22,118 bases of DNA. Origin: CAYVQU01 sp964453155. Its GTDB lineage: Bacteria; Chloroflexota; Anaerolineae; Anaerolineales; UBA11858. The number at the start of each line of letters is the position of its first letter. Positions within the stretch are counted from its first letter, which is position 1. Where the stretch lies: positions 1-22,118 of the forward strand of contig CAYVQU010000083.1 of NCBI GenBank assembly GCA_964453155.1, in the 5' to 3' direction. The position numbers were made by a program, and so were the translations under genes. The notes beneath the pieces were generated by a model, which made no database searches, had not been told where the DNA came from, and saw nothing but the letters and a program-made list of their open reading frames with translations. This document shows positions 13,145 through 20,596 of this stretch, piece by piece.

Positions 13145-13549
13145 ATGGCTCAATCAGCACGTTCTCCGCGCCGCAGAGGCGGTGCCCGCAAAACCAAGCG
13201 CACCTTGTCATCCGGCCAGGTGCATATTTATGCTACCTTCAATAATACGATTGTTACCATTACTGATAAACAGGGTAACACCGTTTGTTGGGCCAGTGGT
13301 GGATCCGCTGGTTTCAAAGGTTCGCGTAAAAGCACACCCTTCGCCGCTCGCTTGGCCGCTGAAGAAGCGATCAAGAAAGCTCAAGGGATGGGTTTGCAAG
13401 AAGTTGATATGTTTGTAAAAGGTCCCGGACCCGGTCGCGAAGGCGCCATCCGAGCCGTACAAGCACTAGGCGTTAAAGTCACTTCCATTACGGATGAGAC
13501 CCCGGTGCCGCACAATGGTTGTCGGCCGCCGAAGAAACGCCGCGTCTAA
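13145..13549 (+). CDS. rpsK: 30S ribosomal protein S11 (uS11)
   Basis: A 134-residue protein starting MAQSARSPRRRGGARKTKRT and continuing GQVHIYATFNNTIVTITDKQGN, the S11 core. The C-terminal signature is VTSITDETPVPHNGCRPPKKRRV. S11 sits on the platform next to the 3' end of 16S rRNA, where mRNA and anti-SD pair. The ATG at 13145 is preferred over an in-frame GTG at 13133. The SD GAGG (13137-13140) is close to it (4 nt) and is the element that the upstream leader could mask. Confidence 0.97.
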   Translation: MAQSARSPRRRGGARKTKRTLSSGQVHIYATFNNTIVTITDKQGNTVCWASGGSAGFKGSRKSTPFAARLAAEEAIKKAQGMGLQEVDMFVKGPGPGREGAIRAVQALGVKVTSITDETPVPHNGCRPPKKRRV

Positions 13550-13581
13550 TCTAAATATTTAATTACTAGAGGAAATATCTT

Positions 13582-14223
13582 ATGGGTAAGTATCGTGGGC
13601 CAGTTTGTAAGTTGTGCCGGCGAGAAGGCGAAAAGCTGTTCCTAAAGGGAGCGCGTTGTTACTCACAAAAGTGTTCTTTTGAACGTCGCGACTACCCCCC
13701 AGGCCAACATGGCCGCAGCGCGCAATTCCGCCGCCGACGAGAATCAGACTTTGGTCGTCAGCTACGGGCCAAACAAAAAGCCCGCCGCGTGTATGGCGTG
13801 ATGGAACGACAGTTCCGTCGCTATTACGAAGAAGCATTAAAACGCCGTGGATTAACCGGTCTCAACCTGCTCCAAATTTTGGAATCTCGGTTGGACAATG
13901 TGATCTATCGCATGGGTTATGCCGATAGCCGGGCTCAGGCTCGCCTGTTGGTGACTCACGGACATTTTGATGTCAATGGCCGCCGCACGGATGTGCCATC
14001 GATGTTGTTATCTCCTGAAGATGAGGTTTCCGTTCGGGAAGGTTCATCTAAACGGACTTATTTCAAGGAATTGCGCCCTCTGGCTGAGGAACGCACGGCC
14101 CCCGATTGGGTCAGTCGTGATGTAACCCAAATGTCAGGTAAGTTGATGCGGTTCCCTGAACGTATTGAGATTGATGGCAACCTGAATGAACAGCTTATTG
14201 TTGAGTATTACTCTCGACGGTAA
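13582..14223 (+). CDS. rpsD: 30S ribosomal protein S4, zinc-binding type (uS4)
   Basis: A 213-residue protein. The N-terminal zinc site is C9, C12, C26, C31 (PVCKLCRREG, then ARCYSQKC). RRDYPPGQHG follows, and the S4 RNA-binding domain spans about residues 97-160 (ESRLDNVIYRMGYADSRAQARLLVTHGHFDVNGRRTDVPS). S4 starts 16S assembly and is the translational repressor of the alpha operon in Escherichia coli. In Bacillus it controls its own gene. SD AGAGGAAA precedes the ATG, 32 nt after rpsK. Confidence 0.98.
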   Translation: MGKYRGPVCKLCRREGEKLFLKGARCYSQKCSFERRDYPPGQHGRSAQFRRRRESDFGRQLRAKQKARRVYGVMERQFRRYYEEALKRRGLTGLNLLQILESRLDNVIYRMGYADSRAQARLLVTHGHFDVNGRRTDVPSMLLSPEDEVSVREGSSKRTYFKELRPLAEERTAPDWVSRDVTQMSGKLMRFPERIEIDGNLNEQLIVEYYSRR

Positions 14224-14290
14224 TGCTAGAAGTTGCTGGTTAGAACCTTGCGACTTATCGTATAGCAAGAAATATGTGAAAGGGTGAACC

Positions 14291-15268
14291 GTGTTAGGTT
14301 TGAGTAATATGGTCACGCCGAAAATCGAGCGTGAAGCAGAATCTCGAAATTACGGTAAGTTTGTTATCAGTCCATTGGAGCGCGGCTATGGGATTACCCT
14401 CGGCAATGCCCTGCGACGGGTATTGTTGTCTTCCCTGGAAGGCGCTGCGGTTACTTCGATGCGGATCGTGGATGTTCAGCATGAGTTTAGCGAAATCCCC
14501 GGTGTGCGCGAAGATGTCATCCGTGTAATGCTGCAAGTCAAGCAACTCCGGATGATCCTCCACGACGTCGATACTGCCCGGATTCATCTTGAAGTCCGGG
14601 GTTCAGGTGTGGTAACCGCTGCCGATATCATTGCGCCCCCCGAGGTCGAGGTCGTTAACCCCGAACTCTACCTGTTTACCGTCGATAACCGGGAAGAACC
14701 CCTGGAAATCGAAATGACGGTTGAACGCGGGCGTGGTTATTCCCCCGCTGACGAGCGGACCGGGCGGTTGCCCATCGGTGAATTACCGGTGGACGCGATC
14801 TACAGCTCTGTGAAGCGCGTCAATTGGGAAGTCGGATCGGCCCGTGTTGGGCAGAGCACCGACTTTGATCGGCTCGTAATGGAGATTTGGACAGACGGCA
14901 CCGTCGGTCCCGAAGCCGCCCTCAGCACCAGCGCCAAGTTGATCATCGATCATCTCCGGCATCTGGCTGGCGTTAGCGAAGAATCGCTGACCGTCGTAGC
15001 TGAAGTGGAGGAAGAGGACGACCGCCTGACTAGTGAAATCATCGAAACCCCCATCGAGAGTCTTGATCTCTCTGTCCGGGTCTTCAACTCCTTGAAGCGC
15101 ACCGGCATCACCACGATTGGTGAAGTGATCACGCTGATGGAAAAAGGTGAGGAAGCGGTCCTGTCTATCCGTAATTTTGGTGATAAAAGCTTCGACGAAC
15201 TTCGTTTACGCATGATCGAAAAAGGTTATCTCGAAAACGAAGACGCCGAAGAAGCTGAAGTGGAGTAA
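14291..15268 (+). CDS. rpoA: DNA-directed RNA polymerase subunit alpha
   Basis: A 325-residue subunit. The N-terminal domain (about 10-230) carries SPLERGYGITLGNALRRVLLSS, needed for dimerisation and beta/beta' assembly. An acidic linker (about 234-252) leads to the C-terminal domain (253-315) with LDLSVRVFNSLKRTGITTIGEV, in which R263 corresponds to DNA-contacting R265 of Escherichia coli, then IRNFGDKSFDELRLRM. An acidic tail ends the protein. GTG at 14291 with GAAAGGG upstream gives a normal N-terminal length. ATG at 14309 is an alternative. A 67-nt spacer separates it from rpsD and contains a weak CTTGC/GCAAG stem (14247-14269). Confidence 0.97.
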   Translation: MLGLSNMVTPKIEREAESRNYGKFVISPLERGYGITLGNALRRVLLSSLEGAAVTSMRIVDVQHEFSEIPGVREDVIRVMLQVKQLRMILHDVDTARIHLEVRGSGVVTAADIIAPPEVEVVNPELYLFTVDNREEPLEIEMTVERGRGYSPADERTGRLPIGELPVDAIYSSVKRVNWEVGSARVGQSTDFDRLVMEIWTDGTVGPEAALSTSAKLIIDHLRHLAGVSEESLTVVAEVEEEDDRLTSEIIETPIESLDLSVRVFNSLKRTGITTIGEVITLMEKGEEAVLSIRNFGDKSFDELRLRMIEKGYLENEDAEEAEVE

Positions 15269-15275
15269 TTAGAAG

Positions 15276-15653
15276 ATGCGACACAGAATAGCTGGTAAAA
15301 GGCTAAGCCGAGGCAAAGACGAACGAAACGCCTTGCGTCGAATCTTGATTAAACAGTTGTTTGAGCACGAACGGATTAAGACCACCCGTGCCAAAGCCGA
15401 GTTTATTCGTGGTCAGGCTGAGAAGTTGATCACCCTGGCTAAACGCGGTAATGGTGCTGACGGGGCTGAAGCCGTTCACACTCGTCGCCTGGCGGTTGCT
15501 CGCCTGGGCGATAAAGAAATCGTCTCAAAACTGTTTGAAGATATCGCGCCTCGGTTTGAGAATCGTCCCGGTGGTTATACCCGCATGATCAAAATGGGTC
15601 CCCGCTACGGCGATTCGGCTGAAATGGTTATTTTAGAACTAGTGGAAGAATAG
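15276..15653 (+). CDS. rplQ: 50S ribosomal protein L17 (bL17)
   Basis: A 125-residue protein with the L17 opening MRHRIAGKRLSRGKDERNALRR, then IKTTRAKAEFIRGQAEKLITLAKRG. The C-terminal signature is NRPGGYTRMIKMGPRYGDSAEMVILELVE. L17 lies near the tunnel exit. GGAG at 15262-15265, inside the rpoA end, can serve as SD. Seven nt separate it from rpoA. This is the last gene of the classic alpha operon, and a repeat patch follows. Confidence 0.98.
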   Translation: MRHRIAGKRLSRGKDERNALRRILIKQLFEHERIKTTRAKAEFIRGQAEKLITLAKRGNGADGAEAVHTRRLAVARLGDKEIVSKLFEDIAPRFENRPGGYTRMIKMGPRYGDSAEMVILELVEE

Positions 15654-15655
15654 AT

Positions 15656-15729
15656 CAGTGATCAGTTATCGGAAATCAGTAACCAGTTTTTAGACTGATC
15701 ACTGTTCACCGACCACTGTTGACTGACCA
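15656..15729 (+). repeat. Degenerate GATCAGT-type repeat patch with an 11-bp inverted repeat
   Basis: The rplQ-truA gap is built almost entirely from variants of (g/a)ATCAGT and ACCAGT, followed by their complements ACTGATC, CCACTG and GACTGACC. Inside it CAGTGATCAGT (15656-15666) and ACTGATCACTG (15694-15704) are perfect reverse complements with 27 nt between. No T-run follows the stem. Similar short degenerate intergenic arrays occur in other bacterial genomes. The function here is unknown. It could act as a transcription or mRNA-stability boundary after rplQ. Confidence 0.6.
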
Positions 15730-16500
15730 ATGGAACGTTACCAAATTATTCTCGCCTACGACGGCACCGACTTTCACGGGTCTCAGTATCAAACTGATAC
15801 CCGGACGGTGCAAGGTGTCGTACAGGCGGCGCTGCGCAAGCTGAACTGGACGGACAAATCAGTCGTTTTTGCCGGTCGGACGGATGCGGGAGTGCATGCC
15901 TCGGGACAGGTGGTGGCCTTCGATTTAGAATGGAACCACGGCCCCGAGAAATTGCAGAACGCCCTCAACGCCCTGCTCCCCAAAGATACAGCAGTCACAG
16001 CGGTGCGGGTGAGTTCCCCGGAATTTCACCCTCGCTTTGACGCTCTCTCTCGGAGCTACCGGTACCGGATTTACTGCCAGCCGGAACGTGATCCCCTGCG
16101 GGATCGGTTCGCCTGGCGGGTTTGGCCGCCCCCCGCAATGTCGGAATTGGAGGCGGTTGCCAAAGCATTTATCGGAATTTATAATTTCGCCTCCTTTGGT
16201 CGCCCAACCCGTCCCGGTGGCAGCCCGATCCGAAAACTGATCCAGGCTGATTGGCAGCAGGTTGACGATGAGTTTCATTTTGAAGTCACCGCCAACGCTT
16301 TCCTGTATCACATGGTCCGCCGACTGACTTTTGTCCAGGTAGCCGTAGGGCAGGGAAACCTGTCATTGGCTGAAGTCCAGCGTCACATTGAGCAGCCTCA
16401 GGATCCCCCGATCCAGGGTTTAGCACCGCCGCAGGGATTAGCCCTCATCAGAGTGGATTATCCCTCTGAAAATAGCGAGAATAAGACCGTAACAGAATGA
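15730..16500 (+). CDS. truA: tRNA pseudouridine(38-40) synthase
   Basis: A 256-residue enzyme that isomerises uridines 38, 39 and 40 in tRNA anticodon stems. The N-terminus RYQIILAYDGTDFHGSQYQ and the catalytic motif FAGRTDAGVHASGQV are clear, with nucleophilic D52. Further matches are RYRIYCQPERDP and NAFLYHMVRRLT near the C-terminus. It follows the repeat patch with no visible SD before ATG 15730 (GACTGACCA), so initiation may be weak. truA-rplM-rpsI is a common trio in several phyla. Confidence 0.97.
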   Translation: MERYQIILAYDGTDFHGSQYQTDTRTVQGVVQAALRKLNWTDKSVVFAGRTDAGVHASGQVVAFDLEWNHGPEKLQNALNALLPKDTAVTAVRVSSPEFHPRFDALSRSYRYRIYCQPERDPLRDRFAWRVWPPPAMSELEAVAKAFIGIYNFASFGRPTRPGGSPIRKLIQADWQQVDDEFHFEVTANAFLYHMVRRLTFVQVAVGQGNLSLAEVQRHIEQPQDPPIQGLAPPQGLALIRVDYPSENSENKTVTE

Positions 16501-16522
16501 AGTAAAACGGAGTACTAATACC

Positions 16523-16969
<447 letters not shown>

Positions 16970-16979
16970 GGAGTAATTG

Positions 16980-17375
16980 ATGGCTGATAAATATTTTGAA
17001 GGAATTGGTCGCCGCAAACGCAGCACCGCCCGTGTCCGCATTATGGGTGGCGGTTCAGGTGAATTCGTTGTTAACGAAAAGACCCTGGAAGAATACTTCA
17101 CCCGTTTAGGTGATGCTGCTGAGGTCGTTCAACCGCTGGAAACCGTTGGCCAACGCAATAGCCTGAACGTGTCAGTTATGGTTCAAGGCGGTGGCGTTAC
17201 TGGTCAGACCGCTGCGGTCCAATTGGGTGTCGCTCGGGCCCTCATGAAAATGAACCCCGATCTGAAACCCGCCCTGCGCAAAGCCGGTTTGCTCACTCGC
17301 GATGCTCGCGAAAAAGAGCGCAAGAAACCTGGTCTGAAACGCGCCCGCAAGGCCCCGACCTACACCAAGCGCTAA
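16980..17375 (+). CDS. rpsI: 30S ribosomal protein S9 (uS9)
   Basis: A 131-residue protein. KYFEGIGRRKRSTARVRIMGG opens it. The signature is GGGVTGQTAAVQLGVARALM, followed by LTRDAREKERKKPGLKRARK. The C-terminal TKR reaches P-site tRNA in known ribosomes. The ATG at 16980 is favoured over TTG 16977 because AAGGAG (16968-16973) sits six nt before it. It is the partner of rplM in nearly all bacteria and the last ribosomal gene in the window. Confidence 0.98.
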   Translation: MADKYFEGIGRRKRSTARVRIMGGGSGEFVVNEKTLEEYFTRLGDAAEVVQPLETVGQRNSLNVSVMVQGGGVTGQTAAVQLGVARALMKMNPDLKPALRKAGLLTRDAREKERKKPGLKRARKAPTYTKR

Positions 17376-17381
17376 ATTATT

Positions 17382-17404
17382 ACGTGCAACGTGCAACGTG
17401 TTGC
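17382..17404 (+). repeat. Short ACGTGCA tandem repeat after rpsI
   Basis: ACGTGCA occurs twice head to tail (17382-17388, 17389-17395), followed by a partial ACGTG (17396-17400). GCAAC (17393-17397) and GTTGC (17400-17404) form a tiny inverted repeat at the end. It begins 6 nt after the rpsI stop. It resembles the kind of low-complexity patch seen before truA but with a different unit. Confidence 0.55.
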
Positions 17405-17426
17405 GGGTTACGGATGAGGTCCTCCC

Positions 17427-17465
17427 CGAGGGTTTCACCCGTGGCTCGCAATGCGTTTTTGTTTT
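17427..17465 (+). terminator. Possible intrinsic terminator after rpsI
   Basis: GGGT (17430-17433) pairs with ACCC (17437-17440) around TTC, and CGA (17427-17429) can pair with TCG (17446-17448) across a bulge. CGCAATGCG and a T-rich run TTTTTGTTTT (17456-17465) follow. The stem is short and interrupted, but its place about 50 nt after the last ribosomal gene makes a terminator reasonable. Confidence 0.4.
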
Positions 17466-17527
17466 AAAAACTTAGACCCCCCTCTAATCTCCCCGATTTC
17501 GGGTGGAAGTTAGTTGACTTCGAGAAG

Positions 17528-17556
17528 TTGAAGTCCCCATGTTGGGGGAATATGAC
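17528..17556 (+). promoter_or_regulatory. Possible promoter for the methylase-MazG gene
   Basis: TTGAAG (17528-17533) and TATGAC (17551-17556) are 17 nt apart, each four of six from consensus. A second -10-like TATAAA lies at 17559-17564 without a matching -35. Either would start transcription at about 17563-17571, only a few bases before the ATGATG at 17575. The region also folds into GACTTC/GAAGTC (17516-17535) and CCCCA/TGGGG (17535-17547) stems. Confidence 0.35.
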
Positions 17557-17574
17557 AATATAAAAACTTTCAAT

Positions 17575-19053
17575 ATGATGGAAAATTCTCCTGGCATTAC
17601 CCTCCTCGGCCTCGGACCTGGCGATCCTGACTTACTCACTCGTCAGGCTTGGCAGATTCTAAAAGATGCAGATGAAATTTATCTGCGGACGAACCAGCAT
17701 CCCACTGTGGCTGGATTTCCACCCAATTTGACGGTTCACTCATTTGATCATCTGTATGAAGAAACCGAATCATTTGAAGATGTGTATGCCGAGATTGTCG
17801 AGCAGGTATTGACGTTGGGAAAGCAGCCGGAAGGGGTGATATATGGGGTGCCGGGACATCCGTTTATTGCTGAATCAACCGGCCCAGAGATTTACCGTCG
17901 TGCCCAGGAATTGGGCCTTTCAGTGCGGATTTGTGAGGGGATCAGTTTCCTGGAACCGGTATTTTCAACCCTGGGGTTGGACCCGTTTCCGAACATTGCG
18001 TTGGTGGATGCTTTGACTTTGATGGCCTGGCACCACCCCCAATTCCCCCCCGATTCTCCGGCCCTGATTGCGCAAATCTACGATCCACATATTGCCGCAG
18101 AAGTGAAGCTGTCGTTAATGAATCTCTACCCTGATGGGCATTTAATAAAACTTGTTCATGCCGCGGGTACTGAGAATGCCTTTATCGAAGACCTGCCCCT
18201 TTACGAGATTGATCGCAGCCCCCACATTGGCCTGTTGACAGTTTTATATTTGCCGCCCCTCGGTGCTCAAACCGCGTTCGAAGGCTTGCAGGAAATTGCC
18301 GCCCATCTCCGGGCTCCCGAGGGTTGCCCCTGGGATCAAAAACAGACTCTACAATCGATGCGCCCCCATCTCCTGGAAGAAGCCTACGAAGTTTTAGCCG
18401 CGATTGACTCCGATGATCCGGCCAAAATTCAGGAAGAACTTGGGGATTTGCTATTGGTCATCACGATGTTGATGCAAATAGGGACCGAAGATGGCGATTT
18501 CACCAGTGCGAATGTGCTGCAGGGAATTAGCAAAAAATTGATTCACCGCCATCCTCACGTATTTGCAAATTTGGATGTCACCGGTGAAGAAGAAGTTTTG
18601 CAGAATTGGGAGCAGATCAAGGCTCAGGAACGCGCTGAAAATGGCGAGGCAGAAAAATCCTTGCTTGATGGGGTTGCGATTGCCATCCCGGCGCTGACCC
18701 AGGCCCAAGAGTATCAGGGCCGGGCGGCCCGAGTGGGTTTTGATTGGCCGGAGATTGAAGGGGTATTGGATGATGTCCGTGAAGAAATAGATGAGATGCA
18801 ACTGGCCGAAACCGAACAGGATCGTTCAGATGAATTGGGAGATGTCTTATTTTCACTCGTCAATTTGGCCCGATGGTACAAAATTGATGCTGAAAGCGCC
18901 CTCCGAGAAGCCAATATCCGCTTCCGGCAGCGGTTTACCTATATCGAAAAAACTGTACGGGGGAATGGTCAGGCAATGCGGGATTTGAGTTTAGCGGAGT
19001 TGGATGCTTTGTGGGATGAAGCTAAGGTGGTGTTTGGGAAAACAGGCGATTGA
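17575..19053 (+). CDS. mazG: Tetrapyrrole-methylase-like/MazG fusion, nucleoside triphosphate pyrophosphohydrolase
   Basis: A 492-residue two-part protein of the YabN type. Residues 8-225 resemble SAM-dependent tetrapyrrole methylases (GLGPGDPDLLT at 12-22; YGVPGHPFIAEST at 90-102). Residues 235-485 are a MazG unit with two all-alpha domains. The first has LRAPEGCPWDQKQT and the metal-binding E268, E269, E272, E287, E288, D291. The second has E403, E404, E407, E420, D423. HRHPHVF is a MazG hallmark. MazG enzymes hydrolyse NTPs to NMP and pyrophosphate for nucleotide-pool cleaning. The methylase half has no established substrate. The ATG at 17575 or 17578 is preferred to 17539, which lies in a hairpin and adds unconserved residues. 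No SD is visible. Confidence 0.9.
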   Translation: MMENSPGITLLGLGPGDPDLLTRQAWQILKDADEIYLRTNQHPTVAGFPPNLTVHSFDHLYEETESFEDVYAEIVEQVLTLGKQPEGVIYGVPGHPFIAESTGPEIYRRAQELGLSVRICEGISFLEPVFSTLGLDPFPNIALVDALTLMAWHHPQFPPDSPALIAQIYDPHIAAEVKLSLMNLYPDGHLIKLVHAAGTENAFIEDLPLYEIDRSPHIGLLTVLYLPPLGAQTAFEGLQEIAAHLRAPEGCPWDQKQTLQSMRPHLLEEAYEVLAAIDSDDPAKIQEELGDLLLVITMLMQIGTEDGDFTSANVLQGISKKLIHRHPHVFANLDVTGEEEVLQNWEQIKAQERAENGEAEKSLLDGVAIAIPALTQAQEYQGRAARVGFDWPEIEGVLDDVREEIDEMQLAETEQDRSDELGDVLFSLVNLARWYKIDAESALREANIRFRQRFTYIEKTVRGNGQAMRDLSLAELDALWDEAKVVFGKTGD

Positions 19054-19060
19054 AATCGCA

Positions 19061-19091
19061 GCGACGTTTGCGAAGTCGCCCTTCGGCGACT
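19061..19091. other. Hairpin between convergent genes
   Basis: AGTCGCC (19074-19080) and GGCGACT (19085-19091) make a 7-bp stem with a CTTC loop. GCGAC at 19061-19065 can compete for the left arm. It lies between the stop of the MazG-type gene (+) at 19053 and the stop of the ankyrin gene (-) at 19094. T-runs are lacking on both sides, so it may be a weak shared terminator or an RNA 3'-end stabiliser. Confidence 0.45.
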
Positions 19092-19093
19092 AT

Positions 19094-19495
19094 TTACATC
19101 GCCCCCAGAGATCGTAACAAAGCCACAACGGGTTCAGCATAATCGCTGCCAGCTTCGGCGTGGGCCAGGAGGGAAATGCCATGTGGTCCGCGGGCAGAGA
19201 CCATATCGGGGAACGCGGTGAGAAAGTTATGCACAATTTCAAGTTCCCCCAACATTGCAGCCGCGAAAATATCCATTCGAGCCCCATTTTCAATCAGGTA
19301 CAAAGCGATATCTCGCCGACCAACATGGGCTGCGGCCCCCAAGCCGGTTTCCCAGTCACCACCACCCCAATCCCAGGCAGCATTAATCAATGCAGGATTT
19401 TCTGCCAGCAATTTCTTGACTCCGGCAAAGTCGCCATGGGATTTGGCAACAAATTCGTTGACTAGCGTGGGAGATAGAGCAGGGGATCTTTCCAT
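19094..19495 (-). CDS. Small ankyrin-repeat protein
   Basis: A 133-residue soluble protein made of about three to four ankyrin-like units. These are roughly 14-45 (GDFAGVKKLLAENPALINA), 46-75 (ETGLGAAAHVGRRDIALYLIENGA), 76-103 (DIFAAAMLGELEIVHNFLTAFPD) and a partial 104-133 (HGISLLAHAEAG, then VALLRSLGA). Ankyrin repeats mediate protein binding and give no catalytic activity. There is no signal peptide or membrane segment. The ATG at 19495 is preceded on the minus strand by AGAGATAAATC, a modest SD. It is convergent with the gene on its left and has no functional partner nearby, so its role is unknown. Confidence 0.85.
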   Translation of the reverse strand: MERSPALSPTLVNEFVAKSHGDFAGVKKLLAENPALINAAWDWGGGDWETGLGAAAHVGRRDIALYLIENGARMDIFAAAMLGELEIVHNFLTAFPDMVSARGPHGISLLAHAEAGSDYAEPVVALLRSLGAM

Positions 19496-19613
19496 GATTT
19501 ATCTCTATTATTTCTAGGATGCTATTAAGATGAGTGATCGGTTGAAATCCTTACGTGGAAATGTTTGAACCGCTAATCACGCGCATACTCGCCATTTTTT
19601 TGTGTTTTTTGGT

Positions 19614-19669
19614 TGAATAAAAAAAGATGACTGTCACTGGCTATCAAAGAAAGCCAGTGACAGTCATCT
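19614..19669 (-). terminator. Strong intrinsic terminator of the AIM24-family gene
   Basis: An 18-bp perfect stem (19625-19642 with 19652-19669) has a 9-nt loop. On the minus strand it is followed by a T-run, seen as AATAAAAAAA just left of the stem on the + strand. It lies 18 nt after the minus-strand stop at 19688. On the + strand the stem is followed by GGATCTAAAAAA, so it is directional and serves the AIM24-type gene, insulating it from the ankyrin gene downstream. Confidence 0.88.
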
Positions 19670-19687
19670 GGATCTAAAAAAGTGTGA

Positions 19688-20455
19688 TTATCCGCCCGAA
19701 ATCACATTCTTGAAAATCTCGCCACCTAATCCGGCCAGCCCAGTCTGCTCATCGCCGCCTTTAGTGTAGGTGATACCGCGTTTGATGCGATCTACGAGCC
19801 GGGAAAAGGGCAGACTTTGGAGATAAACTTTGCCAGGGCCAGTCATCTTGGCAAGGAAGAGACCTTCGCCACCGAAGAGGGCGTTCTTGAACCCGCCTAC
19901 CATTTGGATGTCATAATCTACAGTAGTGGCAAATGCTACGATACAGCCGGTATCTACCCTTAACGTTTCGCCGGGGCCGAGATCCTTTTCGATCACGGTG
20001 CCACCGGCATGAACGAAGACCATCCCATCACCAGTCAGACGCTGCAAGATAAAGCCTTCGCCACCAAAGAAGCCGGCACCGATGCGTTTGGTGAAAGCAA
20101 CTTCGATCTCGGTGCCGCGGGCCGCACAGAGAAATGAATCTTTTTGACACAAAACCTGACCGTTGAAGACATCCAGATCGAACGGTACGATTTTGCCAGG
20201 GTAGGGGGCGGCGAAGGCCACGTGACTTTTGCCGCGGGCATTATTCATGAACGTGGTGATGAAGAAACTCTCTCCAGTAACCATGCGCTTAAAACCAGAG
20301 AATAAACCTCCACCGGTCCCAGTTTGCATTTCAATGCCGTCTTCCATATAAGTCATAGTGCCTACTTCGGCTCGCACGCCCTCACCAGGGTCCAGTTCGA
20401 CTTCGACAAGTTGCAAGTCATCACCATAAATTTGATAATCGATTACATCAGCCAT
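19688..20455 (-). CDS. AIM24/TIGR00266-family protein
   Basis: A 255-residue protein of the AIM24 (TIGR00266) beta-rich family, whose biochemical role in bacteria is not established. Characteristic blocks are YQIYGDDLQLVEVELDPGE at 7-25, AEVGTMTYMEDGIEMQT at 29-45, GGEGFILQRLTGDG at 131-144, HAGGTVIEKDLGPGE at 149-163 and FGGEGLFLAKMTGPGKVYLQ at 194-213. The two GGEG motifs reflect an internal duplication typical of the family. It is probably cytosolic, since there is no signal peptide. A full AGGAGGT SD precedes the ATG at 20455, and a strong terminator follows, so it is likely a single-gene transcript. Confidence 0.88.
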   Translation of the reverse strand: MADVIDYQIYGDDLQLVEVELDPGEGVRAEVGTMTYMEDGIEMQTGTGGGLFSGFKRMVTGESFFITTFMNNARGKSHVAFAAPYPGKIVPFDLDVFNGQVLCQKDSFLCAARGTEIEVAFTKRIGAGFFGGEGFILQRLTGDGMVFVHAGGTVIEKDLGPGETLRVDTGCIVAFATTVDYDIQMVGGFKNALFGGEGLFLAKMTGPGKVYLQSLPFSRLVDRIKRGITYTKGGDEQTGLAGLGGEIFKNVISGG

Positions 20456-20496
20456 GAAAATACCTCCTTGGGGTATTGGTGGGATATGTTAACAAC

Positions 20497-20502
20497 ATTA
20501 TA
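20497..20502 (-). promoter_or_regulatory. -10 box for the AIM24-family gene
   Basis: On the minus strand this reads TATAAT in the context CGTATATAATGTTG, about 40 nt before the ATG at 20455. No good -35 lies 16-18 nt upstream. The gene is divergent from the amidase gene, and both promoters must share this 141-nt spacer. Confidence 0.5.
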
Positions 20503-20552
20503 TACGATCTTTTTTCCAGAAAGGTTGTGCGGATCAGGGTTGGTTTTCACGA

Positions 20553-20558
20553 TACAAT
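20553..20558 (+). promoter_or_regulatory. -10 box candidate for the amidase gene
   Basis: TACAAT (five of six matches to TATAAT) lies 38 nt before the ATG at 20597. The best upstream box, TTGTGC at 20525, is too far away (22 nt spacer), so the call rests on the -10 alone and on the divergent gene arrangement. Confidence 0.35.
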
Positions 20559-20596
20559 TATTCAACTTTTCAAGATACGATTCCTAGGGAGAGAAT

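Noticed and set aside
15654..15729. CRISPR-like array after rplQ
   Set aside because: Units are only about 7 nt, degenerate and without spacers of constant length; no cas genes are present.
19592..19610. T-rich stretch after a GCG/CGC mini-stem as a + strand terminator
   Set aside because: The stem is only three pairs and lies about 500 nt after the nearest + strand gene, inside the upstream region of the ankyrin gene.
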